DNA of 64,000 bases from Acheta domesticus (taxonomy: Eukaryota > Arthropoda > Insecta > Orthoptera > Gryllidae): positions 72,496,984 through 72,560,983 of the forward strand of contig JAHLJT010003656.1 in assembly GCA_031308135.1 (NCBI GenBank). The letters run 5' to 3'. The notes below the pieces were generated by a model. It had not been told where the DNA came from. It was given only the letters and a program-made list of their open reading frames with translations, and searched no databases. The position numbers and the translations under genes were made by a program. Shown here in pieces: positions 12,500 through 22,745 of the stretch. Position 1 is the stretch's first letter. Every line of letters starts with the position of its first letter.

Positions 12500-14760
12500 A
12501 GAGAGAGAAACGAAAGTTCAGAACAGAAAGGTTTCATATCTGTACAAGAAATGTATTGTAATACTGTTGCAGCGAGGAATAATATTTAAAAATAGAAAGA
12601 TTTGCCTACTCCATGTAAGTCTGTGTATTTGTTTATATGCGCATTTATTTCTGCAATTATTTCGTCTTCATACTCAGGGTGACCACTAATTTGCTGGAAC
12701 AAATTTTACCGTTTTTTTCGGTTTTCTATTACATTTTTTTTATTTTCCTGACAAGATCTGAAATATCACACAACATTGAAGAAAACATTAATTCTCAACA
12801 AAAAGCTGGCTACTTTTGCATTTTCAAAGAACAAATTAACAATATTTTCTAAGAAATAAAACCATTAGTACAGCGTGCATTTTTGCACAATTTTTAAAGA
12901 ATAATATCTAGTTTTACAACCCTCTCAAAATTTTTCTTGACTTTTAACAATTCTTCTGCAAAATCCCTTTTTCCTTCACTTTTCACAGCAATGAAATTCC
13001 CTGATTTTTTCTTTTTCTTTTTATGTTTTCCAGAAAGTGGCCACCCTGATTTCGAATTCGATCTTGGCAGCGCTGCAGCGCGCTGGTGGTGAAATTTGGC
13101 TGGTCCGTTGCTTAATGAACCGTAATTCAGGGGATTGATGAACATTTATATTTGACCATTCAATGAAGTATTCAGATATAAATACAGTCAACAATTTTGG
13201 AATTAAACCATTTTTATGTAGATGGCAAAATTGTTAAATAATAGAACAATATAACATAATACAATTGCTACTAAATGTTGTTTTATGAAAGGTATTTTGA
13301 TAAATCTGTACTTGTGTACAACAAGATATACTTTTCATCCCTCTTATGCATCAGAGATTATTTTTGTTAGTTCCTCTGAGATTACGCAAAATTAAAGTAA
13401 TTCTTGTATTTTGTTACATGTACTGATTAAGGGGGTCCGACTCATTTTAATGCTTCCTTTTTACTAAGTAAAACTGTTCTAGAGTGGGGAAGTAAACAAT
13501 TGAAACAAAATTATTCGTAAGTATCAATCAAATCAAATCATCAAATGCTTTTGGATAAAGGTTTCCTTAATTTTATATACCTGCACGAATCACGTGCAAA
13601 CACTAAACGCAAGGCGAAACTTTAAAGAGAGAAAATGTCACTATGTCTTCAGGACATTGGAAAATTGCATATTTTTATTTATTTACAAAGCATACAAGTA
13701 ACATCAATTTCAAAAATTCACTGAATTTCCCAAAGAAAGACATTTTACGTTCCACGTTTAATAATGTGCATGAAATAAAAGTTTCAATATTACATACGCT
13801 GTAAATGTACCTGCTACAATGTTCTTGTAATTTGTGCAGTTTGGTTAAAGTAGTGATTTTCGCATAAAACATTCCGTGAAAGAACGGGACAATGCGTGAC
13901 AGATACTATTGTGCGGATTACGTTAGTCTGGGTAAGCTCTAATAAACACACATACACAAAGTACCTTGAAGCGTTTCATAATGAGTAGCTAAACAAACAG
14001 CTGGGCAGTTTTGGTATAATTAACGTCTTTCTGCTGACCAAATATAGTGTGACAAATTGGGCAATGCACATGCGGTCCAAATGCTAATGTCCAACGCTGT
14101 ATCAAGATTGATGGGTTGCAAAGTACAAAACATTCCTATTTCAGGGGTCACCCAATTCGTAAGATTTTTTATTTTGAGCCAGCATTCACGAATGTTTGAA
14201 ATTATCCGTGAGAACTCACATTATTGGTACTTCATGGAAACATAATGAAAAATATCAGTTTAGTTAATTAAAAACAACAAAAGTAATCCCATTGACAGGA
14301 ATGACATGAGTATATCTTTATTGAATGACAAATCGTTATGACCCACAAACTGTGTATCAAATCGTATAACAAGTATTTTGATGATGCTTTGGAAACACTT
14401 TCCTAAATCATAATTACCATATTTGTCAGTTTTGATGCAGAAACATAAAGCATACTAATATTTTATCGTTATCGTTCATGTTTCTGCTTTCAAAGCCTCA
14501 TCGCTTTCAATTCAATGAAATTTAATTAGGTGGGCTGTTAGGAACAATGCTGAATTTGTTACCAGAAACAGTATTTCCTGTTAATAAATGAGTTTTATGA
14601 AAATATCATTGACAAAAGTACATATCACCGGAACATTGAAAAACATCACTCCATAACCCGTATTTATACTCGGATGCAAAATACGAGCGCATTATTGGAA
14701 GGACAAGAAACTGTAATCTGATTCAACATTTTAAAAATAAAACTATTTTATACATCATTT
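12500..14760. other. AT-rich non-coding DNA upstream of the exon
   Basis: Probably the intron preceding the CUB exon on the minus strand. Open frames here (71, 83, 65 and 62 codons) lack motifs and splice-site support. No second CUB exon was recognised. Confidence 0.55.
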
Positions 14761-14763
14761 AGT

Positions 14764-14990
14764 ATCGTCACAGTCACGCAGCAGCGCCATAGTCGTTCAG
14801 CAGCGCCATAGTCGTTCAGCAGCGCCACAGTCGTTCAGCAGCGTCACAGTTGTTCAGCAGCGTCACAGTCGTTCAGCAGCGTCACAGTCGTTCAGCAGCG
14901 TCACGGTCGTTCAGCAGCGTCACAGTCGTTCAGAAGCGTCAGTCGTTCAGCAGTGTCACCGTCCTTCAGCATCGTAGTTTGTCGTTGAGC
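14764..14990 (+). repeat. 19-bp minisatellite (consensus cagcagcgtcacagtcgtt)
   Basis: About eleven tandem units of 19 bp, best preserved from 14780 to 14960, alternate between gccat/gccac/gtcac variants. Both edges decay (atcgtcacagtcacg on the left; cagtgtcaccgtccttcagc, then looser gtcgtt/gtcat motifs on the right). The unit length is not a multiple of three, and I see no evidence of coding. Confidence 0.9.
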
Positions 14991-16595
14991 GTCATCAGTG
15001 ACGTTTATCGTCGTCATTGACACTTAGCATCATCATTGTCATTTATTTAATTATTTAACTTATTTTTAAATCTACTTGTTGCATTTTTAAATATCACGTC
15101 AATTTCCTCTCGCAATGACTGATTGGTGAGACGAATTGTCGGGTCATAACGACAGCTATGCATTTAACTTTCTTTGCAATTTTGTGCATGTTACTGAAAA
15201 TTCTAAGAAAAGTAAGGAGGTATACACGTAAAGAATCTATACTACACGTTTTCGAAAACTTTTCAAGAAATGTTTCTGACATGTATTTCCGTGCATTGTC
15301 TCTAAGCCGAAACAAAGTTTCTAGCCCAATATCTAAGCAAAAATTGCAAATTTCGTACTTTCTTTCATTCTCCAAACTTTGTACTGATTCATATTATCCT
15401 CTCAACACACTTTTATCGAATATCTTGGCTTCAGAGTTAGGAGCCATCGGTTTATAAAATTTAGATCGTAAAGATTCTGAAACTTTTTCTCGATACTTCT
15501 TTCTATGTAGAGAATATTCTGCATTAATGAAATACCGATAGCGATATAATATAAATCCCACCTCCTTGAGCAGTGGAACACGTTTCTCTCATTTACCGGT
15601 TGATGAAACCCACTTGGAGTGAATATTGCGAATTAATTCTTTTTAATATATTCCAAATTCGAAGTGGTATTCTACTTTACGCCATGAGTGAATTCAGACT
15701 TTCCCGGAGACTAAATTAATCTGGAGTTTTAATGTTTTGTAAGTAAAACTTTTATTAACTGGCTCGTAATTTTCCCTTCTGTCATGACTAAGAGTACTTT
15801 GTTGGTTTCTCTTTATTGGTATTTGTGTCTGAAAACTTCGCTGGGCGTAGTGTTTGAGCCCTTGAAAGAGGTTAGATTATGCATTGAGATGTCACTTTAA
15901 AGTTCATTACGCTACCGAGACAGTTGTGTATTTTGCAGACGACACTGTAAAGATGGTATTTTTGTTAGGTGTGACTGTGGAGCTTATTCCGTATTTCAGA
16001 ACAGAAGAGTGATGTCACGAATGTATTTACGACGAAAATATGGAAATGTTTTAAAAGAGTTCTTCGCATAAAAGATAAATGATTTTAATATTAAACATTC
16101 ATTTATCACTTTGGTGAATTTAAACTAAGCTTGTGAATAAAAGAATTCGTACGAGACTGGTAATGTAAATGATTCAATATTTAAACGAAGAACAGAAAGT
16201 AGACAATTATAGTTCACAGTAATTTTTGTTTCATTTAGGACGTGCAGAAATAGGAGGGATGGGAACATTTGAAAACAACGATAATACTGTTTCTAGCTAT
16301 GTAAAGAATTTATGTTACGAGAATATTAAATGGACGTTTCGATATGTAATAAGGCAGTGAAAATGCATTGAATCACAAATCTTATTATCCTGGATACACT
16401 TTAAACTTAGCTGCTACAAAGAGAAGAACAAACTTTCAAAAAGAACATTTCTCGCGAAGAAAATTTCTCCGAGAAGCCAGTTTTATTTCATTTACCTTCG
16501 GAACGCAGAGTTAAGCCGCAGATTCTAGCTCTTTTATGGGCCACCCGCCACGAACAGTCTGTTAATTCTTTAACGCGTAAAATGACTTTTTAACA
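14991..16595. other. AT-rich non-coding DNA
   Basis: Overlapping frames of 93 (minus) and 99 (plus) codons occur at 15094-15457. Neither protein resembles a family I know, and no splice or promoter structure supports either. Nothing else was seen. Confidence 0.5.
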
Positions 16596-16980
16596 CTAGA
16601 ATATAGATGTAGTGCAAGCTTTCGCACCTTGCTGAAACGGCTTCAAATACAGCGCGAGATGGGGGCGTAATTTCAATTTGATAGGCAGCGTTTCGGCATA
16701 GAGCGGAACACGCGCTTTACCGCTGTCGTTTTGCCATGAACTGGCAAAAGCGCCGGAAGCGCGGATTAACGCATATTCGAAAACGCTGCCTCGCTTCGTC
16801 AAGTGCAGAGGAACGAGGGCCGGGCCGGTTCGAGGGTGGGGTCGCAGAGAGAAGGTGGGGGTTGGTGGGAGCGAACTGGGGCGGCCGTGGGCGGGGAGAA
16901 GCGCTGCTGAGAGCGCCGGTGAGCGTTGTTGGATCTGAACGGTGGCAAAAGTGGGCGCGGGGGTGGCGTCGCTGCAGAAG

Positions 16981-17262
16981 GCGTGGGAGGAGGTTGGCGT
17001 GGGAGGAGGTTGGCGTGGGAGGAGGTTGGCGTGGGAGGAGGTTGGCGTGGGAGGAGGTTGGCGTGGGAGGAGGTTGGCGTGGGAGGAGGTTGGCGTGGGA
17101 GGAGGTTGGCGTGGGAGGAGGTTGGCGTGGGAGGAGGTTGGCGTGGGAGGAGGTTGGCGTGGGAGGAGGTTGGCGGGGGAGGAGGTTGGCGGGGGAGGAG
17201 GTTGGCCGAGGAGGTGGTTGGCCGGGGAGGTGGTTGGCGGGGGTTGTAGTTGGCGTGGGAGG
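16981..17262 (+). repeat. 16-bp G-rich minisatellite (gcgtgggaggaggttg)
   Basis: The first twelve units (16981-17172) are perfect 16-mers. They are followed by five or more variants in which gcgtggg becomes gcggggg, gccgagg or gccgggg. Because 16 is not divisible by three, a frame lacking stops in one unit stays open in every frame and cycles through the same 16-residue peptide, which explains the overlapping open frames. Each unit carries GGG-AGG-AGG-TTGG, that is, four G-runs sufficient for a two-tetrad G-quadruplex. The perfect core suggests recent homogenisation. Confidence 0.95.
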
Positions 17263-17584
17263 ATATGTTGGGAGGCAGATGGTGTAGGAGGAGAGCATAA
17301 GCGATGAAATGTAGAGATAGGTCGAGATTGGGTGCGCAATGGCGTGCGTGGGCGGGTGGATGGCGCAGGAGGGATGCATGCAGGCGTGGGTTTATAGAGT
17401 GAAGGCGACCGATGGGGGGGGGTTAGCTTGAGCGTTGGTGACCCGGAGCGAACGCTGACGATGGCATGCGCAGATGAGGGCGGGAATTGGTCGGGCCTGG
17501 AGAGATTCATTGACGAAAGTGTGACAGGGGGAAGAGCGTTGGCGTGCCTGGCTGCGCGGGGTAGTGTGGGTAGTGGCAGATGCG

Positions 17585-18118
17585 TGGTAGTGAGGTCAAG
17601 CAAGAGCAGAAGGTAGGCGTGGTGGGCTTGGGGAAGGCGTAGGGAATGAGGTGGGCTGAAGACAGGCTCGGGTGGGCATGGTGAAGGCGTGGGTGTGCAT
17701 GGAGAAGGCGTGGATGTGCATGATGAAGGCGTGAGTGTGCATGGTGGAGGCGTAGCGTGGGTGTGCATGGTGAAGGCGTGCGTTGGCACGTGTGGGAGTG
17801 AGGTTGAGCGTAGCTGAATGGGAGGTACGCGTGGGTGGGCCTGACGGAAGCGTATGGGTGACATTGAGCGTGGGTGGTCAGGTGGGTGTGGGCGGGCGGA
17901 AAGTAGGTGTGGATGGGCATGGGGAAGGCATGGGGGAGTGAGATTGAGCGTGGGCGGGCGGAAGGTCGGTTTGGGTGGGCAAGGGAAAACCGTAGGGGAG
18001 TGAGGTTGAGCGTGGGTGGTCGGACGGTAGGCGTGGGTGGGCATGGGGAAGGCGCGGCGCATTGAGGTTGAGCGTGGGTGAGCGGAAGGTATATGTGGGT
18101 GGGCGTGTGGAGGTGGCG
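17585..18118 (+). repeat. Degenerate 62-bp and nested 21-bp minisatellites
   Basis: Between about 17815 and 18118, successive units of about 62 bp end in gagtgaggttgagcg and contain ggcggaaggt and gtgggtgggcatggggaagg. Between about 17685 and 17795 a 21-bp subunit (gcatggtgaaggcgtgggtgt and variants) repeats about five times. The two share the gcatggNgaaggcg core, so the 21-bp array looks like local expansion of part of the 62-bp unit. Confidence 0.8.
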
Positions 18119-18365
18119 ATGTCCGTGGACGGGCAGTGGCATGGGCGTGCGGGGTGGGTGTGCGCTGACGACGGCATGTGGGGCGGAGGGTGGGCGTGGC
18201 GCGGCAGGGAGACGAGGGAGGGCGTGGGCGCTGAGGGACTCCCGGCTCTTTGGCACGCCGCGCGCGTACGCCGCTGCCGCGAACGCCAGGACTTTCGCGC
18301 CCGTCTTTCCATTCATTTCATTAATTGCACTTAATAGCTTGCAGCGACAAGTCTAGCATGACATT

Positions 18366-18925
18366 CGAACGTTTTGTCCCGCTAGGTTATCAAGCGCAAT
18401 TTGCACCGAACGATTTGCTGAACAAGCATCGGCGTTTGATGCCCACCCGGGGGCCCTGAGGGTGCCTGCCACGTGGCGGGCGAGCGCGGACGATGTCGAA
18501 AGGGAGAGAGAGTGGAATGAAGGGCAATAAGAGGAGGTCGAAGGGAAGGGGGATATGGAGAGGCTGGGCAATATGGCGGACAGCTGGACAATTGAGCTGG
18601 CAGATGGATGGGGCTATAGGAATGCGAGGACGCAGTAGGGGGCTCTAAGGGTTACGAGGAGAGCGTGGAGACTAACAAAGCGAAATGGAAGGACAGGTAA
18701 TGGGCGAATGAAATGACGAGTATAAGAAGAGGGCGAAGAGGAGCTCGAGACGAGACAGAGTGAACAAGTGTGCGTGTGTCACTTTCAGTATGAGCACGAG
18801 CGGAGTGTGTGTAGGAGCACAAGCATCTGTACGAGTGTGAGCTCGAATGTGAGCACCAGCATCTGTACGAATGTACGTGAATTTGAACACGTATCAACTA
18901 CAAGAATTGGTGTCGACTAGAGAGC
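18366..18925. other. Mixed-composition spacer
   Basis: Moderately GC-rich DNA without a clear tandem unit or supported gene. Near 18780-18890 two gagcac(a/c)agcatctgtacga motifs suggest the decayed edge of the adjacent array. Confidence 0.5.
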
Positions 18926-19290
18926 GAGTGAGAGCGCAAGTGCTACTGAAAGCGCCTGAGAGAGTACATGTTCGAGCGCTTGTGCGAACGCTTTCTCAAG
19001 GCTTGTGCGAACGCATTTGCAATTCTTGTGCGAGTGCATATGGGAGCGTATGTGCGAGATCTTGTTAGTGTGCATGAACGAGCGCTTGTGCATGCACTTG
19101 AACGAGAGCTTGTGCGAGCGCTTTTGCGAGCACTTGTGCAAGCGCTTGTGCCAACGCTTAAGCGAGCCCTTTTGCAACCACTTGAGTGAGCACTTGAGAG
19201 AACACTTGAGCGAGCGTTTATGCAAGCTCTGCATGTGCCAACTTTTGTGCTTAAGCTTGTGCGAGCACTTCAATGAGAGAGTGTGACAGT
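18926..19290 (+). repeat. Highly degenerate 12-bp minisatellite (gcgcttgtgcga-like)
   Basis: Repeated approximations of gcgcttgtgcga occur about every 12 bases (for example gcgcttgtgcga at 18977, gagcgcttgtgc at 19079, gagcacttgtgc and aagcgcttgtgc near 19128-19152). Since 12 is a multiple of three, open frames appear on both strands with periodic Leu/Val/Arg (plus) or Lys/Ser/His (minus) peptides. I regard these as by-products of the array. Confidence 0.75.
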
Positions 19291-19828
19291 TCGTGCTAAC
19301 GCGATGTGTGGAGACGCGTTTCCAGAAGAACGAAAGTCAGCACGAGAGGAATCGTGTATACGAGTAGATGTAGGCAAATGGGCGTGACAATGAATGAAAA
19401 AAACAGCGCGCGAGAGGGGCGTCGGAAGGCGAGGGAGGCAGGGAGGTAGGCAGGGAAGCACCGAAGCGAAAAGCCGCACGGGCAAGTAGGCATACAGCGG
19501 GGTTTCACGGAGCCCGTACTTGTGCATCCGAACGCGTATCAGCTGGAACAATCGGTGTCGAGGCGTAAATAAATACGTGCTCAGGTGAGCCTGCACCGCG
19601 CGACAAATCGATGTTCCTGCCTCTGATGGCAGCGGCACCCGCGCTGTGTTCTCTGTTACACACGGCCTCTACGTTCGGCTTGCGCAGCGTTTACCACATG
19701 TTATTGGAACGTTTCATTTTTCAGGCAGAGGTTTTATCAATGAAACATACATTTTGCCACTACGTACCCATGTTAAAATGGTGCTAAATAGCAAGCGTTG
19801 CTGATTGTACTGAAATATTTAGATGAAA
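19291..19828. other. Mixed-composition non-coding DNA
   Basis: The 122-codon minus-strand frame at 19270-19638 has no recognisable domain and overlaps the array edge. Nothing else was supported. Confidence 0.5.
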
Positions 19829-19831
19829 GTA

Positions 19832-20325
19832 CCGTAGAGCGTCGATTGTCCGATTGCCAGTAATCCAAAACATCGGATAACCGAACTCATTACAACAAAA
19901 ATTTAAATGATTTTTATTTGTTTTGTTTAGTAGTACGCGTTTACTATTGAACTAGTATTGCTCTCTAATATAATATAATGTAATGCCAGTATATTATTAC
20001 ATTTGTATGTTTTACTTGTATGCTATGTATGTGTAGATGTTATAATATTGATGCATTAAGTGAGTGCTCAAGTCTATCCTTTTTACTACTCTTATATTAC
20101 TTACCAATGTCTTAAGTTTGTATTTCCTGCCAGCATATTGTTCCATTAATATTACTTGACAATGTATTGTTACAATTTTCATAGGCAATAGAGTTACCTT
20201 TTGTTTTCCGAAAGTAATCCATTGTTATACGTTTTCCGGACATCCTCAACAGCAGCGATGTATGGTAACATTTATATAACGATTCCTCCGTGTCCTTACT
20301 AACGTCGAATATTATCACACTAAGT
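19832..20325 (-). mobile_element. Tigger/pogo-like DNA transposon fragment (one terminus plus C-terminal coding relic)
   Basis: At 19832, directly after a TA dinucleotide, the sequence CCGTAGAGCGTCGATTGTCC resembles the terminal inverted repeats of Tigger-type (pogo superfamily) elements. The nearby ATCGGATAACCGAA looks like a subterminal repeat. About 350 bases inside, a minus-strand frame (20112-20318) includes GKRITMDYFRK, reminiscent of the short C-terminal Q/K-ITDFF-like tail of CENP-B/Tigger transposases. The orientation fits, with the C-terminus facing this end. The opposite terminus was not found, so the copy is truncated. The terminus resemblance is moderate and the protein resemblance weak. 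Confidence 0.45.
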
Positions 20326-22537
20326 GTTTTCCTTTAATTATTCTTTTCACTGTTTTCTAAAAGTGAATTGTTTTTTTAATGTATCATCGTAAGAAAAAGA
20401 TGTGTATTAATTAATACATCAATTTAACAGCCAACACATGTCTTTTCTCCGTTATGTACGCACGTTGAAAAGGCGTTTTAAGATTTGAAGTTTCAGAAAA
20501 GAGTTTAGAATATCAACTGATATTTGCGGTTAGCGATACCAGGGTTGTGTTCACAACATTGAGTCTTTCTCCTCGTAAGATGACCATTCTATACTTTTTA
20601 TATGCAAACAACGTACTTAGAAACAATATATCATATGCAAAAGTGTATTGTCAGGGAGAATTTCATGCTCCTTTCCAACATTTTTAATCCTTGGATTGTG
20701 ACTTAACGTAGCATGTCAAGTGTCAGTTATTGGAGTTAGGACGGTCCCCCCTGTCGTTCTTGTGCAGTGCCTTGCGTGATCTCCTGCTTCTCAATTTCCT
20801 TTTACGACATTCGCCTCGGATAAATGGAGATTTTCTTTATGATCCCCGAAGACTTTCGTGTCTATTCTATTTCACGCACACAAGACATAAGGTAATAAAA
20901 GTACCTACTGGCATGTCCTTAGTAATCCACGAGTAGAGTTCACTGGTCTTGTGTAAATTTCCATGTCTAATGTCTGGTCTCTAAGAATGTATAAAAATAC
21001 ATAACTAGCTTTGAGACGGAAACGACACCAAAATACATACGTGAAACATGCGTATTTATTTACTTAGAAATGGAGAATCTACATTGTGTGTAGTATTTGT
21101 ATTGCCATCTAATTTTTTGTGGACTTCACCATTTTCTCTGTGCAAAATCTGATGTTGAATATTGAAATTTGTTCACGCTCTCTAAATCATCTGATTAGGC
21201 CTGTAAACACTTGCTACATTATTTAGAAATTCAGGAAAAACAGATTCAATTTACCAATCAGAATTTTAAATGGTTACAAAATGGTTGTGAATATTTTGTT
21301 TTCGACATTCAAACATTGGAGATAAGACACTCCCTCCTTTCTTATTCTAAATATTTTTTTGTCAGTGGAAAAATATATCCTATTTTACATTTGTCCTTTC
21401 AATCATTTAAGTTTATTTTTTTACCTAGTCTTCTTTAAAAATATTTAAGGTTACAAAACTAATAAACAGTGTAATTAATTCACCTTATGAAAACGTAAAA
21501 TAATGTATATATTTGACGCTCAAAATTTGTTGTTGAATGCATTACGTTGACACTCTTCAGATTATTCAAACAAGCCGGATGAAGTTCGGGGCGAAAATCG
21601 GATGCGAAAACACGTTGAACGTTAGTTGAGATTTGTCAAACTGTGTGATACGAGGATCAAAATAGCTTACGCGACGGCTAAAGAGATGGAGCGTGTGATA
21701 GCAGGCTCAACGAGGGGGCGCGCAAGAGCTGAATAGCGTTCTGCAGGAAGCACAGACGCTGTTCAAGATCTGGGACACGCGGTAGAGGCGCATAACTTAA
21801 AGCCTCTACTGCAGTGACAGAAACAGGGAAGATAGTACTAACGACGACAGCCTTATTGCTCAGCAACAACAAGTATACGAGACACACTCATGGCTGTTCA
21901 GGAGTTTATGCAAACCCTTATAACTGTGATAAAAGGAGAATGTGCGCGACAAGCCACAACAGTCCGTATGGCAACCTTAATAAACGTCGACCGCATTCGA
22001 GAATCACCTCTTGAATTATGCCTGGATATCTTTCTCTTTAGCTTCGGTTTTTATACTGACTCTTGGCAACAGTAAATTATGTTTCAATTAGTTCCTATAG
22101 TTCCATTTAATATTTATACAGAAGAAATAAAAAAGTTTATAAATTTGTAATTTATACCTTTGAATTTTCACAAAACATTTCACGCGGAGAGTTTACACGT
22201 AATCCGATAATATTCCGGAAATATCTTTTATGTCTTAAAAAATTATTGTGTTACAAAACTCAAAGCTACCACTGAGGCACCTGTTTGAAATTGTCATTGC
22301 GTTTCATTGTCATTTTAATTAAAAGTTTTACCTTATACTTTAACAGAAAATAACAAAAAACTGTGTTGTTAAAATATACGAGTGGAACTCATGCGAACAT
22401 TGTGGGCTTTTACATACGATTCAAAAATGAAAATAGCTTCGTACTAGATCCCTATTTCTATGTTTTTGACAACTCGTGCAAAATCGTGCAAGGTTGGCGA
22501 TAATGTTTTCAAAAAAGGAAAAAGATGTTCAAAAATC
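20326..22537. other. AT-rich non-coding DNA
   Basis: Short frames only; none has a motif or splice support. No arrays or inverted repeats were noticed. Confidence 0.55.
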
Positions 22538-22745
22538 CGGCCTGGGTAGCCGAGGTCGCTAAGGCTGAAGAGCCCTAGCTGGCTCGAGCCTGATGGGTCG
22601 CGGGTTCGAATCTCGCCCGTCGATGTTTGTGTGTGTGTGTGTGCGAAGACTGTTACCGTTATCCCGAATGTTACTTACAGTGGTCGCTATATGACATTAG
22701 TAGTTGAAAAGCGACCTTAAATAAGTAAAAAAGATCTTATTTTGT
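22538..22745 (+). mobile_element. tRNA-derived SINE (SINE-B)
   Basis: The block begins ggcctgggtagccgaggtcgc (A-box-like). A B box, GGGTTCGAATC, follows at about 22601-22611 and then a gtgtgtgtgtgtg stretch. A non-tRNA body and an A/T-rich tail (cgaccttaaataagtaaaaaag) complete the element. This order is typical of Pol III-transcribed SINEs. Similar aaaaagat motifs lie upstream (about 22519) and downstream (about 22728) and may be a decayed target duplication. It shares no body sequence with SINE-A. A functional tRNA is unlikely because no intact acceptor stem or full cloverleaf is evident. Confidence 0.75.

Larger units (their letters stand above)
16600..18365 (+). repeat. GC-rich minisatellite island, G-rich on the plus strand
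   Basis: An abrupt GC-rich block built from several nested tandem repeats, listed separately. Long open frames on the minus strand (488, 269 and 220 codons) and on the plus strand all arise from these arrays. Their products are Pro/Thr/His-rich or Gly/Trp/Arg-rich strings without domain structure. The G/C asymmetry is strong: G-rich repeats lie on the plus strand throughout. The flanks return to ordinary AT-rich DNA on the left and mixed DNA on the right. Confidence 0.8.

Noticed and set aside
14764..14990. CRISPR-like array
   Set aside because: Units are head-to-tail without unique spacers, in a eukaryotic context.
15094..15457. Overlapping frames of 93 (minus) and 99 (plus) codons
   Set aside because: Neither translated product resembles a family and there is no splice structure; both-strand openness can arise by chance.
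16596..18316. Open frames of 488, 269 and 220 codons on the minus strand
   Set aside because: They read through GC-rich tandem repeats whose period keeps several frames open on both strands. The products are low-complexity, with no domains and no splice or promoter support.
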